A program made the position numbers and the translations under genes. Below are positions 1-11,138 of a stretch of 64,000 nucleotides of DNA, piece after piece. The stretch covers positions 5,729,001 through 5,793,000 of the forward strand of contig BSYQ01000006.1 of assembly GCA_030272585.1 (NCBI GenBank), in the 5' to 3' direction. A model generated the notes under the pieces. The model searched no databases and was not told the origin of the DNA. It saw only the letters and a program-made list of their open reading frames with translations. The DNA comes from Bryopsis sp. KO-2023. Lineage: Eukaryota > Chlorophyta > Ulvophyceae > Bryopsidales > Bryopsidaceae. The number at the start of each line of letters is the position of its first letter. Position 1 is the stretch's first letter.

Positions 1-124
1 GCTATTATCGTTTGCTACAAACACTGTGCCGTGAAGTTTTAATTTTTGTTTTGTTCGTTTGATTCTGAATCGAGTTGCATATCAATCAGCGGTCTGATTG
101 TTGGAAAGGACCCAGCATGAACAG

Positions 125-1464
125 TGCTGGATTTAAAATTCTTACCTTTGATGGAAATTCCACCAGGTCTCCACCATTGGCAAGCTCAATTGGCGAAGGG
201 GCACGACAACTTGCAGAACCCCCAGGTCAAAAGAGTGTGGTCGCTCAAGTGGGACAATCTTCTCAGTTTGAACCTGGAAATTCAAAACGGAAGCGATGCC
301 CTGGCCATTTTCTCCAAAACTCGGTGCAACTCCTTCAACAGCGCTCTGGTTCAAATCATTCTAACGGAGAAAGGAGTGGCCCAGGAATTACGAAACGATC
401 TTTGGGCGGCCATGGGGAGGTCCCACCTGGATAAGAGTTCGTTGGTGAGATGGGCTGGGGCCATGGAGTCTGGGGTTGCTCCATTTCGGACCGAGTGCGG
501 GGATTTTGCGATCGTGTGGAAATCGCATCATGGCTTCGCTCAACGGATTTCGATTTGGAGGTTGAAATGCCCAGCAGGTGAGGAGGACCACCATAGCAAG
601 AGAAACTCACGTATTCGAAGCATATAAATGAAGCTCCTGCAGCCATCAGCAAGTTTTTGATGGACCGTCGCCAGGGGCTGGCTAGCAATAGGTTCCACAG
701 AAACCTTCATCCCAAGCTGCCATCATTGCCATGAGGGGGGGGCCGGATGTTGGTGTGGGGATCTAGTGAACGTACTTTTGCTAGGAATCTTTTAGGAATC
801 TTTTTACACTTGAGGGGGCCGCTATGGCTGCACACCTGGGGCCTGTTTCAAGTCTCAATCAATGAGCTGTACATGCGCACCACCATCCTCATACCCATCC
901 TCACCAAGTATATTAGTTGCTTCGTTTCCACATATTCCCTAATACGGATGATATGCTTATCCTTTTCATGTAGGTTATGCATCATTGGGGCATGTGGTCG
1001 GATCACCAAATCCCCCAAACACCGTGCCAGTGTTTTGGGACGATTCAGAATCGCAGAACGGGGGCGCAGCTCCGAAGCTAGCCATCCCTTTGGGTTTCTC
1101 TCTCATTTTCCGTGACACAAATCCACAGACCGGAAAACTGACAATCTGGCGCCCCCTCGCACCCAAAGGATATGTGGCCGTTGGGCTGTTGATCGTTCCC
1201 GACATTTGCATGCCATCTCTGAATGACGTGCGATGTTTGAGGGAGGACCTGTGTGTGAGAACGGATTTTGAGGACCACATGATTTGGAGGGGGGGCAGCT
1301 CCGATTTGGAGGATTTGCAATGTAGTCTTTGGACGAAGGAAGGGGATCCGCTGCATACTTTCCATGCCGTTCGGAGCTTGGAAAAACCTGACAGGCGATT
1401 TGCATGGGTTGCGATGAGGGATGTGGTCACACCCGGGACTCCGAAATTCGAGTCTCTGATTTAG
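125..1464 (+). CDS. VPS13/Vps62-type protein, C-terminal part (partial at 5' end)
   Basis: Two exons, 125-577 and 974-1464, close in frame across a GT-AG intron; the gene enters from the left of the window. The splice joins CPAG to a YASLGHV-like stretch, and further on comes IWRPLAPKGYVAVG. These are two copies of the Trp-rich 'IWRP..P.GYV.LG' blade found in the Vps62/DUF946 domain and in the VPS13 adaptor-binding region (SHR-BD of plant VPS13/SHRUBBY). A VRCLREDL stretch follows, as in Vps62 proteins. VPS13 proteins move lipid at membrane contact sites. Here the reading frame stops soon after the blades, without the C-terminal helices and PH domain of canonical VPS13, so this may be a shorter relative. 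The family call is fairly firm; full-length VPS13 identity is not shown. The intron holds a dispersed repeat. Confidence 0.7.
803..904 (+). repeat. dispersed 102-bp repeat, copy A
   Basis: This stretch matches 19113-19214 in the same orientation, about 85% identical by eye. Both share TTTTACACTTGAG, CGCTATGGCTGC, GGGGCCTGTTTCA and TCTCAATCAATGAGCTG. It lies in the intron of the Vps62-type gene. It has no coding frame of its own and looks like an old short interspersed element. Confidence 0.7.
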
Positions 1465-2844
1465 GGACGGTCTTCTCAAGGTGGTTTTTTTTCTTCTTCT
1501 ATTTTGATGGGGATTTTTTTTAAAAGAAAGTTTTGGGAGGAATAATGTCGGTGGGTAGGAAAAACATATTTTTTTGTGTGTGCTCGTTTATATGTTTGTA
1601 GGTCCTCTCGTCCCCTTAAAGGAGAAAGTGGGGTGGTGGTGTTTGGGCATCCATCGTTTTTGTTGATTGAAGTGTGAGTTTTGTACTTCGCTAAGATGGG
1701 CTGTGTAAAATACAACTTGCCAAGATCTCATGAAAATGAGTGTTGCGGAAAATGACAGTTATTGTGCATTTGGGGTCTAAAGGATGGTGTTCAGTCTGGT
1801 GAATGCCTTTCAAGCTTGTTAGGAAAGATTCTTTCCTCCATTTGAAAATATGTGACAGAGGCCTGCTCAAAACATTGTCGTTGGGGTCTTTGGAAATGTG
1901 TCTGGTGAACCATGCGGAGAGCAGCCACTTTGCTTAAAATGTGTGAACATCGACAGCAAAAATTTATGATTTTCTGTAAAGAAATAATGTTGTACAATAT
2001 TCTAAAAAATTGTATAATATTGTACAGGTCTGGTGATTACAAGGTGACCAAAGTCACATATAACACTTCTCCTCCAGAGTCCGCCCCCTTTCCATCCAAT
2101 GCCAACACCAGCTCCAGAAATACTTTTTCCAACATCCCAAATCGACAAAAAAGGAAAAGAATTCCCCCCAAACGTCAGCCTTCCAAAAACTCATTGCTCC
2201 TTTATTCTTGGATGTATGGTTCCAACCCAAACCCTGAGAGTCCAAAACTGACACAACACCCAAAGGCAGACACCAGCAATCATCCACAGCAACCCAAAAC
2301 CTGATATGATTCTCTCGATATCTTAAACCCACACTTCATTACCAGAGTTCAAAAATTTTCACTGACAGTACTGTTTCCAGGTCATCCATGTCAGACCCAT
2401 CCACCAAAACTTTCTTTTTTTCTGTCCACCTTTTTTATTCGAGATTGTGTCTGCAAAATCTCGTCAGTTTCAGGAGCAGCATTATTCTATCTTTGCTCTT
2501 CTCAGCAATGCTCGCAATGCACATTTCAGTGCAAAAAAAATCCCCATCTGCCCCAGTCATTCCGCACGCAATATAAACCCGTGAATAAAACTTCATTCGT
2601 TAACCAAAGAATTCTTTCGTCTCAGATTTCCTCCTTTTCACTGACATTTTTTCCCACATCCATGGCCACATTTCAATGCATTTTTTTTTCTATCTGACAA
2701 ATCGATCAATAATAATAAATTGGGGTGGTGTGCGTTTTTCAGCACGTGCATTTCCCAGCACGATTTTGTGCTTTTTCAGCACTGCACCAAACTTTTTTTT
2801 TCGGGTTTTTTTCAACCCTCCCCTTTGGATTCAATGGTCGTTTT
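1465..2844. other. intergenic, no gene seen
   Basis: This is the 3' flank of the Vps62-type gene followed by AT-rich sequence with T and A runs. Short open frames lack splice-consistent extensions or recognisable motifs. Confidence 0.5.
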
Positions 2845-3357
2845 TCAGACCATTGAGTCATCCCACATCCTCCCCCTCATCCATCCGGCCACGAACTCCG
2901 CGACGTCCGACTGACGACCCCGGAAGAAGAGTTCGCGCCTTCCGTCGCGCAGGGTTATTTCGACGTTGGTCGAAACCCTGGCGACATCCTCCACCTCCCG
3001 GATGTGGTACGAACGCGGACGTTGTGAGCAGGCGATGAACCACCTGCCCACGACCACATCCGCGTTCGTCCTCCTAGCCCTCCCGCACCCCTCTCCGACG
3101 ACAAGGACCACGCCGACGCAGAGCCAAACGCCGCCGAACCACCTCTGGTTCATCTCCTCCACTTTCGCCACGGCAAATCCGATTCCCCCGACGAGCAGGA
3201 AGAATGCGGACATCGCCGCCCAGAGCGTCTTGAGCGACCTCCGTGCGCCCGTTATCCTCAATCCAGAGTTTGGGCGCCCACTGAATGTCACGGAACGGAC
3301 GCACGGAGGGACGTCCAGCTCGCCAACCAGCGGTGCTTGCATGGTCACGGAGTGCAT
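2845..3357 (-). CDS. small two-helix membrane protein, hypothetical
   Basis: Single-exon frame of 170 residues starting at the ATG at 3357; a second ATG lies five codons further in. The stretch is GC-richer than its surroundings, which favours real coding. Two hydrophobic segments sit near residues 43-65 and 73-95 (LWAAMSAFFLLVGGIGFAVA; FGGVWLCVGVVLVVG). A basic 75-residue tail follows with alternating strand-like segments (EVEDVARVSTNVEITLRDG). The order, a hairpin of two helices then a small beta-rich domain, resembles bacterial PH-like (bPH2/YdbS-type) membrane proteins, but this is a shape resemblance only. I do not recognise a specific family. It stands alone in an otherwise gene-poor stretch. 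Confidence 0.5.
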   Translation of the reverse strand: MHSVTMQAPLVGELDVPPCVRSVTFSGRPNSGLRITGARRSLKTLWAAMSAFFLLVGGIGFAVAKVEEMNQRWFGGVWLCVGVVLVVGEGCGRARRTNADVVVGRWFIACSQRPRSYHIREVEDVARVSTNVEITLRDGRRELFFRGRQSDVAEFVAGWMRGRMWDDSMV

Positions 3358-4799
3358 CTACGAACACAGACATTTGGACAACCGTCAAGCCCGAGCCGAC
3401 GCACATAAATTGTGACGTCGAAGGAGTCCAACGAGCCTTTTTTCTCTCACGAGTTATACTGTGGACGTTTCTATGTGATGGCTCCACAAAAACAGGTGGA
3501 ACATCCACACTGCAAGCGATGTTGCAGGATGCATGAAAATAAACCGCTTTCACCAAAGTCTTCGGAATGGCTGTCGGAAACCCAAACCAAAGCAGTTTCC
3601 TTCAGCAGGACTCGCGCACTAGGATTCTCCGTTCTTACCTTGCCGCTTTTTGTGTAGAAGCGCAAAGGCGTGTGGGCGTGCGGGTGTGCCACAGACAGTG
3701 AACGCGCGCCAGAAAGCCTTACTCATGTATCCCTGCACGCCAACCAACGCACTGGTGTCGTACTGGGGTGCCAATCTAAAGAGCACGTGCTATCTCGTGT
3801 CGTCATCCACCAACCGACTTCATCCCTCGCACTTCGTGACTGAAAGCACCCTGTTCAGAAAGCCTTGCCGAAGCTGAAAGTTTCAAAGGTGTAAACACAG
3901 CGGGATCTTGTCGTGCATCTTTTTATTCTTGCTCCCCAGTGTATATTGGAGTTTCTGGCGCAATAGAGGGAGCCTGAGCGCTCTTGGAGGTCGACTGTGG
4001 GCGTTCAAGAGGGACTTGCACTGCTGACGAAGGAGGTAAGATTGAAGAAAAAATAATATCAGCATGGAATTGGACGGGACATAAGGCAAGAAAAACAAGA
4101 AACAATGACTTGAAAGCTTTTATGTACAAGTATATTTTTCTGCATTCTGGCCACAACCCAGTTGTTCATTAGGAGATAGCAGAGAGGAGATAGGAGAGAT
4201 AGGAGATTTTCAGTTGTTCATTTTTCCGCTTTAAGTATGTTCTGATGCTATGATCTGTTTTATGAATGCAGATGTTATTGGAGGTTGAACGGGAAAACGT
4301 AAACCAGTGGGGGACCCTAGAGAAACAAAAACATGAAGTCAAGGCTGGTGGTAAAGTTTCGTTGATAAAAAAAAAAGAAAAGCCGAAGAAAAAGTCAGAG
4401 TGTAACATGCAGTTTTTTTTCTGTTGAGTGTCTTTTTGTTTTCTTTTCACAAGCTCACAGCATCTTCATGTATGTATTCTACAACTTCAGTTTATTTTTA
4501 TTCCTTTTGATTTCAATTTATTGTATTGTTTGTACGTACAATGTTTTGTTTTTTCACTCCACTCCAGTTTGTGGTGTTTTTTTTCTGAACTTTTCGCTTT
4601 TCACTTTTTTTTCTGGCTGCAGTTGATACAGACGAATAACCTCTGAACCCCGAAACAAAAAACAATGATATATTGAACACAAGTCATGATTATTGTTTCT
4701 TGTTTTTCCTAGGACAGGCTCTCCAAAACGTGCAAATTTCCAAACGCATCGTTTTCTTCCAATCCACACTTCTATATCTTTTCGCGGAAAAATCACTAC
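3358..4799. other. intergenic, no gene seen
   Basis: Moderately GC-rich up to about 3880, then AT-rich with long T runs. It probably contains the promoter of the small membrane protein (-) and that of the mTERF gene (+). No frame here could be supported. Confidence 0.45.
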
Positions 4800-6233
4800 A
4801 TGATGGATTTGCTTGGTCGTTTCTTCCTCAACACGAAAGCAAGGCTGTTTTCGATTAGTAACACAATCCGTATCCCCAGTCCGATGATGACTAATGAAAT
4901 CCCATCGCCAGCAATCGTTTTTAGTCAAATTAGGGGGGCTTTTTTTGAGCAAGGTCTGATGACTAAGCATGTCAGGTGCTGGTCAACAACAATGGATCGA
5001 TTCACAGGTGGTTTTCTGGCGGGGAGAGGATCTGGCTTTCCACCCCCCACCAACACCATATTTGGTTTTTCTATTGGAAGGCGTTCATTTTCAGATGGCG
5101 ATTCGGATCTTGGCTCCACCACGGGTAACCGAAACTTTGTGAAGGAAAAACGAATGTTTTTGGACAGTAATTCGGACTTGCTTCGTTCCTTGGGGATTGC
5201 CGATCGCGAGATTAAATTTCGTTCCAAGTTTTGCCTTAATGATGTGCAGCATTTGAGTTCTGGTGGCGATGGTAGGAGGAGCATCGAGCCAGAGGTTTCA
5301 TGGTTGGTGAACGAGCTGGGCTTCGGGAAAAAAGACGTCTTGAAAGTCATACAGACATCCCCTCAACTCTTCAACATGCGAAACGGACTGTCGAGAATGA
5401 GGGCGTTCATGGATACTTTTCTGGAGGAGCCCGGTTGCTCCAAGGCGTTGGTCAAGAAAATGATCTTGCGACATCCCCTCATTCTGCGTTACCCCGACCG
5501 TTTTGAACCTCGTTTTCGGTTTCTGGAATCCACGATTGGTGTGTCGAGGGGGGAAATGCTGAAGATAATCTTGACACAGCCTCAAATTTTGGGATTGTCG
5601 TTACCTTTGAACATGGAGAAAAAGATTCGCCAATTGTTTGAGTATGGGTTATCAAAGCAGGACATCAAGCAGCTGGTGATGAAGTACCCAGTCATACTGT
5701 GCAGGGATATCCAGCAGCACATGTTTGATAAGGTCGACTGGATGTGCGAAGAATTGGGTTTCGAGAAGGAGGAGGGGATCCATATGTTTGTCAAGCAGCC
5801 GATGTATTTGATATCGAGCCTCGAAGTCATTCGTGCAACACACAGCTGGTTCATGTCGCTTGAGTCTGACATAGACCCTGACATATTCCGCAAGAACTTC
5901 ACCATCTTGTGCCTTCGGCAAGAAAACGTGGAAAAGAAGTTCAACTTCGCTAAAACCGTGTTGAAGAAGCCGACGGAGGAAATCCTGTCTTGCGCCTCCT
6001 ACTTCACCTTATCGTTGGAAGACAGAATCATGTTTCGAACCTGGTTTCTGCAATCCATTGGGAGGGATGTGAGCAGCATGGCCCTTGTGACAGCGTTCAT
6101 TTTTTCGAATGCTAGGTTTTTTGAGAAGTATGCCAAGGATGGGATTGTGTCGCAGAAAGCATACTGGGACGGTCTAGATCTGCAGCAGAAGTACTCGGTT
6201 TTTGATATCGGGGTTTTGGAGTGGAAGTTTTAA
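4800..6233 (+). CDS. mTERF-domain organelle gene-expression protein
   Basis: Uninterrupted frame of 477 residues. From about residue 160 it is built of repeated roughly 32-residue units of two or three helices with the mTERF signature of Leu/Pro-rich turns: VIQTSPQLF, MILRHPLILRYPDRF, IILTQPQILGLSL, LVMKYPVIL, MFVKQPMYLI. mTERF proteins bind organellar nucleic acid through such a superhelix and act in transcription termination, splicing or ribosome biogenesis in plastids or mitochondria. The first 100 residues are basic and Ser/Phe/Arg-rich, as in a targeting peptide; which organelle cannot be told. Two adjacent ATGs (4800, 4803) can serve as the start. It is the only intronless housekeeping gene in this half of the window. 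Confidence 0.85.
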   Translation: MMDLLGRFFLNTKARLFSISNTIRIPSPMMTNEIPSPAIVFSQIRGAFFEQGLMTKHVRCWSTTMDRFTGGFLAGRGSGFPPPTNTIFGFSIGRRSFSDGDSDLGSTTGNRNFVKEKRMFLDSNSDLLRSLGIADREIKFRSKFCLNDVQHLSSGGDGRRSIEPEVSWLVNELGFGKKDVLKVIQTSPQLFNMRNGLSRMRAFMDTFLEEPGCSKALVKKMILRHPLILRYPDRFEPRFRFLESTIGVSRGEMLKIILTQPQILGLSLPLNMEKKIRQLFEYGLSKQDIKQLVMKYPVILCRDIQQHMFDKVDWMCEELGFEKEEGIHMFVKQPMYLISSLEVIRATHSWFMSLESDIDPDIFRKNFTILCLRQENVEKKFNFAKTVLKKPTEEILSCASYFTLSLEDRIMFRTWFLQSIGRDVSSMALVTAFIFSNARFFEKYAKDGIVSQKAYWDGLDLQQKYSVFDIGVLEWKF

Positions 6234-7077
6234 ATAATATTTCAAGTCTTTTTTAAAATAGTTCCCGAAAAAGCAATGAGTGTTTTTGCACGGAGCATGT
6301 TAGTACACATTGATCACAGGTTTGTTGAAAAACAAAAGGCATGTCCATTTTTTTTTTTTTTTTGGGGGGGGGAGCATGCAAAGTATATAAAAGAATAATT
6401 CTGAGCTGGAGGTGGAGTAGAAAACTTGCTTTGGAAGAATGAATTCTGGAACGTTGCTCAATTGGTTGCTGAGGCCAGTCCCTCGGCTGGATCAGGAAAA
6501 TCATCGACACTTTCCTTGCGTGCGAATTAGCAAATAAGCACTGATCGAGATAATATGTGCTGGGAAATGCCATTTTCTGTCTCTGGTGCTCTCCAAATTC
6601 AAGCCCTGGGTCAAGATATGCCTATTAATCGCTGTTGATTACACCTGGCCTGGGACCGTCTGAACACGTGAGAAAAAGACAATTCTCTATTGGTTGTGCG
6701 CCTCTTGGACCGGCTGCTTTGGCACTGGAAAAAACAGAGATAATTAAAATTTTGTGAACGTGGATTGGCGGCTGGGCGATAGAGTGTAAAAATTTGCATA
6801 CCTCGATCGAAGCAACACATATCTAACAACAAGTGATGAATATGTGTGCGTGTTTTCAAACTCGGATCTCAGCCACAATCGCCCCCCCTTCTGGAAAGGG
6901 GGTTCGAGAAAATTGAAACAGGCACAATCAAAAATTCGCTTTGATTGACCTGACGGCTTTTCACTCATTCGGTGACGAGGCTGTGGGGCAAGTTCTCTCT
7001 GTCTCTGTGTGTGTTGCACTGGGTGGAGCTCCCAACGAAGAAGGTCGCTTCTCCTCTGTGGACGAACTTTGGAAAAG
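6234..7077. other. intergenic region with poly-T/poly-G tract
   Basis: The 3' flank of the mTERF gene contains a run of T directly followed by a run of G near 6347-6373. The remainder should hold the promoter of the SET gene. No coding frame is supported. Confidence 0.5.
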
Positions 7078-9422
7078 ATGTCATCGGAAAAACGCCCTAG
7101 GCTTGAGACGGGGATCCCGTCGTCTCACGACGACCAGGAGCTCCTGAAGGCTCTGGAAGAGATGGACGACTGCCAAGACGACTTGGATAAAGTGGGTGAC
7201 ACTTCCACAATCCCTTTTTTTTGTTCTCTGGGGCGAATTCTTTTTCGTTCTCGGCGAAGTGAGGGATGGGATATCGAGATTTTTTGTTTGCTTTTTGTTT
7301 TCTCTTCCAAAGGTGAACGACGAAGCGAGCGATAAGGTGATGAAAATACAGCAAGAGTACAATAAGATTCGGGAACCTCTGTACGTCAAGCGGAACGCCA
7401 TCATCCGCAAGATACCGGAGTTTTGGAAAACTGCGCTCCACAATCACCCGACGTTTCGCGACGTCATCACGGAAGACGACGAGTCGGCGCTGTTCTACTT
7501 GACGGAGGTGGGTGTTTTTGCGACACTGCAAAAAATAAGGAGACGTCCCCGCATCTCAAAAAAGAATATCCGTTTCTGTGTTAGCCATCCTCAAAACCCT
7601 CGCACTCTTTTTGATTCGGTTTGTTTTCGCGCGTCCCCCACTTTTTGTTCACTCTTGACGGTTAGGTGCTGGTGGAGGATGCGGAGGATATGAAGAGCGG
7701 CTTCAAAATTGTGTTCAAGTTTGGGCCCAACCCGTTTTTCAAAGACCGCGAGCTTCTCAAAACCGTGGCGTTCTCTGAGGAAGGAACTGTGACGGTCGAC
7801 GGAACGCCACCCCAGTGGCTTGAAGGAATGGTACGGCAGTCGTCAGAAAATTCCGTCCCGATTCTGGCTGATTAACCGAACATCGATTGCTACATTGGAT
7901 TGAACAATTTAGAGCATTATTGTTTCTAGATTGTTACAATGCAAATTGCAAAATTTGCTAATTTACAACTTTTTTTTCTTAAAAAAGTACAGGTTTTTCT
8001 CGTGCTGAGCAATGGTCTTCCATTAGCCCCCCCCCACCCCCACCCCCCAAAAAAAAAAGGAAAAAAAAATCCACAGCGATATGCTCAGAAGAAAAAATGT
8101 ATGTGAATATATTTTTCACCAACATTAAAAAATAGTCGCTCATGTCTTTTTCGATTCAGTGGATCCAGAAGAATGGAGATTTTATCTGGGAAATGTTGAG
8201 CCATGTTCTCTCTCTTTTCTTGCGCATTGTAGGGGCCGAATGACAAACCAAGTGCTGGGGGGCACAAAAGAAGCCGGCCAAACACTTACAGTTTTTTGCA
8301 ATGGTTTGCTGAGGCAGGTGTAATGGAAAATGGGCATCAAGACGAAGTGGCTGCGATAATCAGGGATGAGATTTGGCCCAACCCGCTCAAATACTATCAA
8401 GAGGACGAGGATGATGTGAGGATTCGACAAAAACGTTTTCGATTGCACACATGAATTATTATTAAATGTGTTCTGAATGGCGAGAATCTATAAATAAGTG
8501 GAAATCCACACTGCGAAATGCTCTGTTCGCTTGTTTCAGAAGCCACGTCTTTCGACAAAATTCCTGCCAATTCCCGACTCTGAAATCCCACCAAAAGATT
8601 TTTTTTTTGTTAGTTTGGATATTAATTTTTCGTCTTAATTTGTATGTTCTTTTTTTATTATTTGAAAACCTTTATTTTTGTCTACCATGCACCCCATCCA
8701 CTGTCGAGCAAATTATAGTATCTCAGGAAACCTTCGTTTGGTTGTTTGTTTTTGTCATTGTATTTCATTGCTGTAAATCACACACTGTTTTCTTGTGCTT
8801 TTTAAATTCAGGACTACGATGTGTCCTACCCTGCTGATGGCCAAGTGGATCAAGAGGAATATGACGATGAAGGTGAAGCATTCTAAATTATGTCAAAACT
8901 GCAGTGTGCCAATTCATGATATTTTTGTTGAGCTTGTACATGGGGTATCAGCTCATATCAGATTTCCTTGAGAATGGGAAGACTTCTCTACTTCAGTCTT
9001 GCCATATTACACTTTGACACACTTAAGCCTTTAGTTAGGAGAAGAACCCCACGAGTTCATGAGTTTTACTTTCATCTCATCGAATGAGGGGATGTGTTGT
9101 GGATTGTCAGCACCGATGTCTCTATTTGCCTTCAAATACAATGTTTTTCGAGTTTGAAAATGAGATCAGGGTGCAATGGTCCATACGATTTCAAGAAAAG
9201 GATTAGAAGATAAGATGGAACACCTCCACTACTGCAACATGTTTTCGAGTCAAATACCTCAATGTACTCCTGACTTGATGTGGAATTTCTCATCATGTTA
9301 TGGGTCTTGATGCATTCTTGCTGGGCTTAGATTTTGACGAGGATGATGATGATGATGATGACGATGGCTCCAGGCTATCCCCCACTTCCAAGCCTAAGGA
9401 ACAATCCTCCAAAGATCTGTAG
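7078..9422 (+). CDS. SET/NAP1-family histone chaperone (NRP-like)
   Basis: Six exons keep frame: 7078-7191, 7313-7507, 7666-7830, 8233-8415, 8812-8872, 9331-9422, giving 269 residues, near the 250-290 usual for SET/NRP1. An N-terminal dimerisation helix (KALEEMDDCQDDLDK ... QQEYNKIREPLYVKRN) is followed by the earmuff core: IPEFWKTAL.NHP, EVEDAEDMKSGFKI-like strand, FGPNPFF, FLQWFAEAG and IRDEIWPNPLKYY, all hallmark SET/NAP1 motifs. The tail is an Asp/Glu run (DEDFDEDDDDDDDD) as in acidic histone-binding tails. The product should bind H3-H4 or H2A-H2B in the nucleus and cytoplasm. Reading straight through exon 3 would stop at 7875 and lose the WF and NPLKYY motifs, so the splice at 7830/8233 is preferred. 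The last exon starts inside the acidic tail. Confidence 0.9.
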
Positions 9423-10610
9423 ATGTGTTTTCAATTGGGGGAAAAAAGGCCAAATCCAATTTCTTTCAAATTGGTACTCTACGAGGTTAAGCAGGGCTTT
9501 TTTTCCCTTCCATTGAGCGGAGGCGGGCAAATTGCCTCCCACTAGTGTTTCTTTTTCTCTCTCTCTCTCTCTTTCTTGCTGTTTTGTTTGAGAAGAAGTG
9601 CATTAAGGTTTGGTGTTTATTTGGTTTCTGGGGTGAATGGAAGGGTTTTTTAGGAGTTCATACAGGGATGAAAGCCAAAGTCTCTCATCTTTTATGGATT
9701 GAATTGAACATTTTTGTGTTTGGGAGGGAGGGGATGGATGCTTTTAGAACTAGTTTTTTTTTTAAGCTCCGAAAGGAAGGATCATAGTTATATACTCCAA
9801 GGAGATGGAGGGGACATGAGGAGGTCCATATAGTAAGGATAGCGCCATAACTTGTAGATCTTAAAGCCATTGCGATCCAAGTCTTTTGCAGCCTGCCAAG
9901 CTGAAGAGTATAGACTGTCACTTCACTTCATTGGTCATTGTTCTATTCAAAGAAGCAGCACGCCATCCAAAGAAATCAGAAATGTGTGCTGCGTTTCTGT
10001 TTCAACCAGTTGTGCAATTTGGGAATCTGACAGTGTTTCTTTTGAGCGGCTTTGGGGAGGGCATCATATGATCATTGAAACAATCCAGAAACATTAAATG
10101 GAAAAGACAAGCAAAGACTATTATTTTGGTTTTAGGAGCTCTTTCGATTAGTCGATTAGCTTTCTATTCTAAGTATTGTATTGCGTTGATATTTCTAGGC
10201 TATGGAGGGCCGACCTTCTAATTTTCCCCCTCCGGAAAATTAGAGATTTCTCTGAAGACCTCCGCTGGCTGAATCGCACAACTGGTCAACAGGGGAGAGG
10301 GCAGCTCTTTCTTGCAAGAAAGGAATAAATCATGTCCAAACAAAACTTAGGAGCCCAAGTTTTGTATCAGATTGGCTCAGATTATGACTTTAAAATCGTT
10401 CTCCTTGAAAAATCAACAGCTGTTGTATATTATCCGTTTTTGAAGGGATGGCCCGCTACATCTTCTTTCCAGAGCTGAAAAAAGCATGGTCAAGTTTTCC
10501 GAAAAAGAGCTTTGTTGGTTTTGGGGGGTTATGTGTCATTGTTCTTTGGAGTAACACATCAGGCTTGCCCAGCTACCGAATTTCCAGCTCCAGGGACTGT
10601 GATTGAGCTG
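9423..10610. other. intergenic, no gene seen
   Basis: The 3' flank of the SET gene, including a (CT)n microsatellite near 9556-9573, runs up to the left LTR of the retrotransposon. Short frames show no family motif. Confidence 0.5.
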
Positions 10611-10936
10611 TGTTGTTACTGGAAGAACGAGCCTTCCGCAAAAAAGTCTTACAACAAAAAGACAACCCCGAACTCCCGTTCACAGACTTTCCTTCCCGAC
10701 TCACTCAACTCTCACACTTCCTCCACTGACTCATACCTCGTACTTCTAACGTAAAACCCCTACTGCCATGGGGCCTCTCACCCGCACTGACCAGTCGATT
10801 CAACAGATTTGACATCGCTCTCAGAGTCAAATCGTGTGGTAGTACTTTCATTAGAAATGAGTGTCCGTTGTGTGAATTTGTTGATGTGACGCTCTTATGT
10901 CTGTCTTTCAGTACTTGTGTTCTACCCGGTCCAACA
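10611..10936 (-). repeat. 3' LTR of the Ty3/gypsy element
   Basis: 326 bp, TG...CA ends, identical to 18343-18668. In element orientation this is the downstream LTR. Just inside it (10937-10970) the element strand reads a moderately purine-rich stretch, a weak polypurine-tract candidate. Confidence 0.95.
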
Positions 10937-11138
10937 CGCTTCACTGCCTCAAACCTCCGAAAAAGTTCTACTCGTGGTAGAATAAACTAATATCCTCACT
11001 TCCACACCAGTGTAGCCTTCTCCTACACTGTGTTTCATCAGAAAAAAAAACATCCCTCACCGGATGTAAAAGAAATCTTCTCTCCTCCGTTTACTATGTC
11101 TTCTGGTCCTACCTATTCTCTCATCACCACCATTCTAC

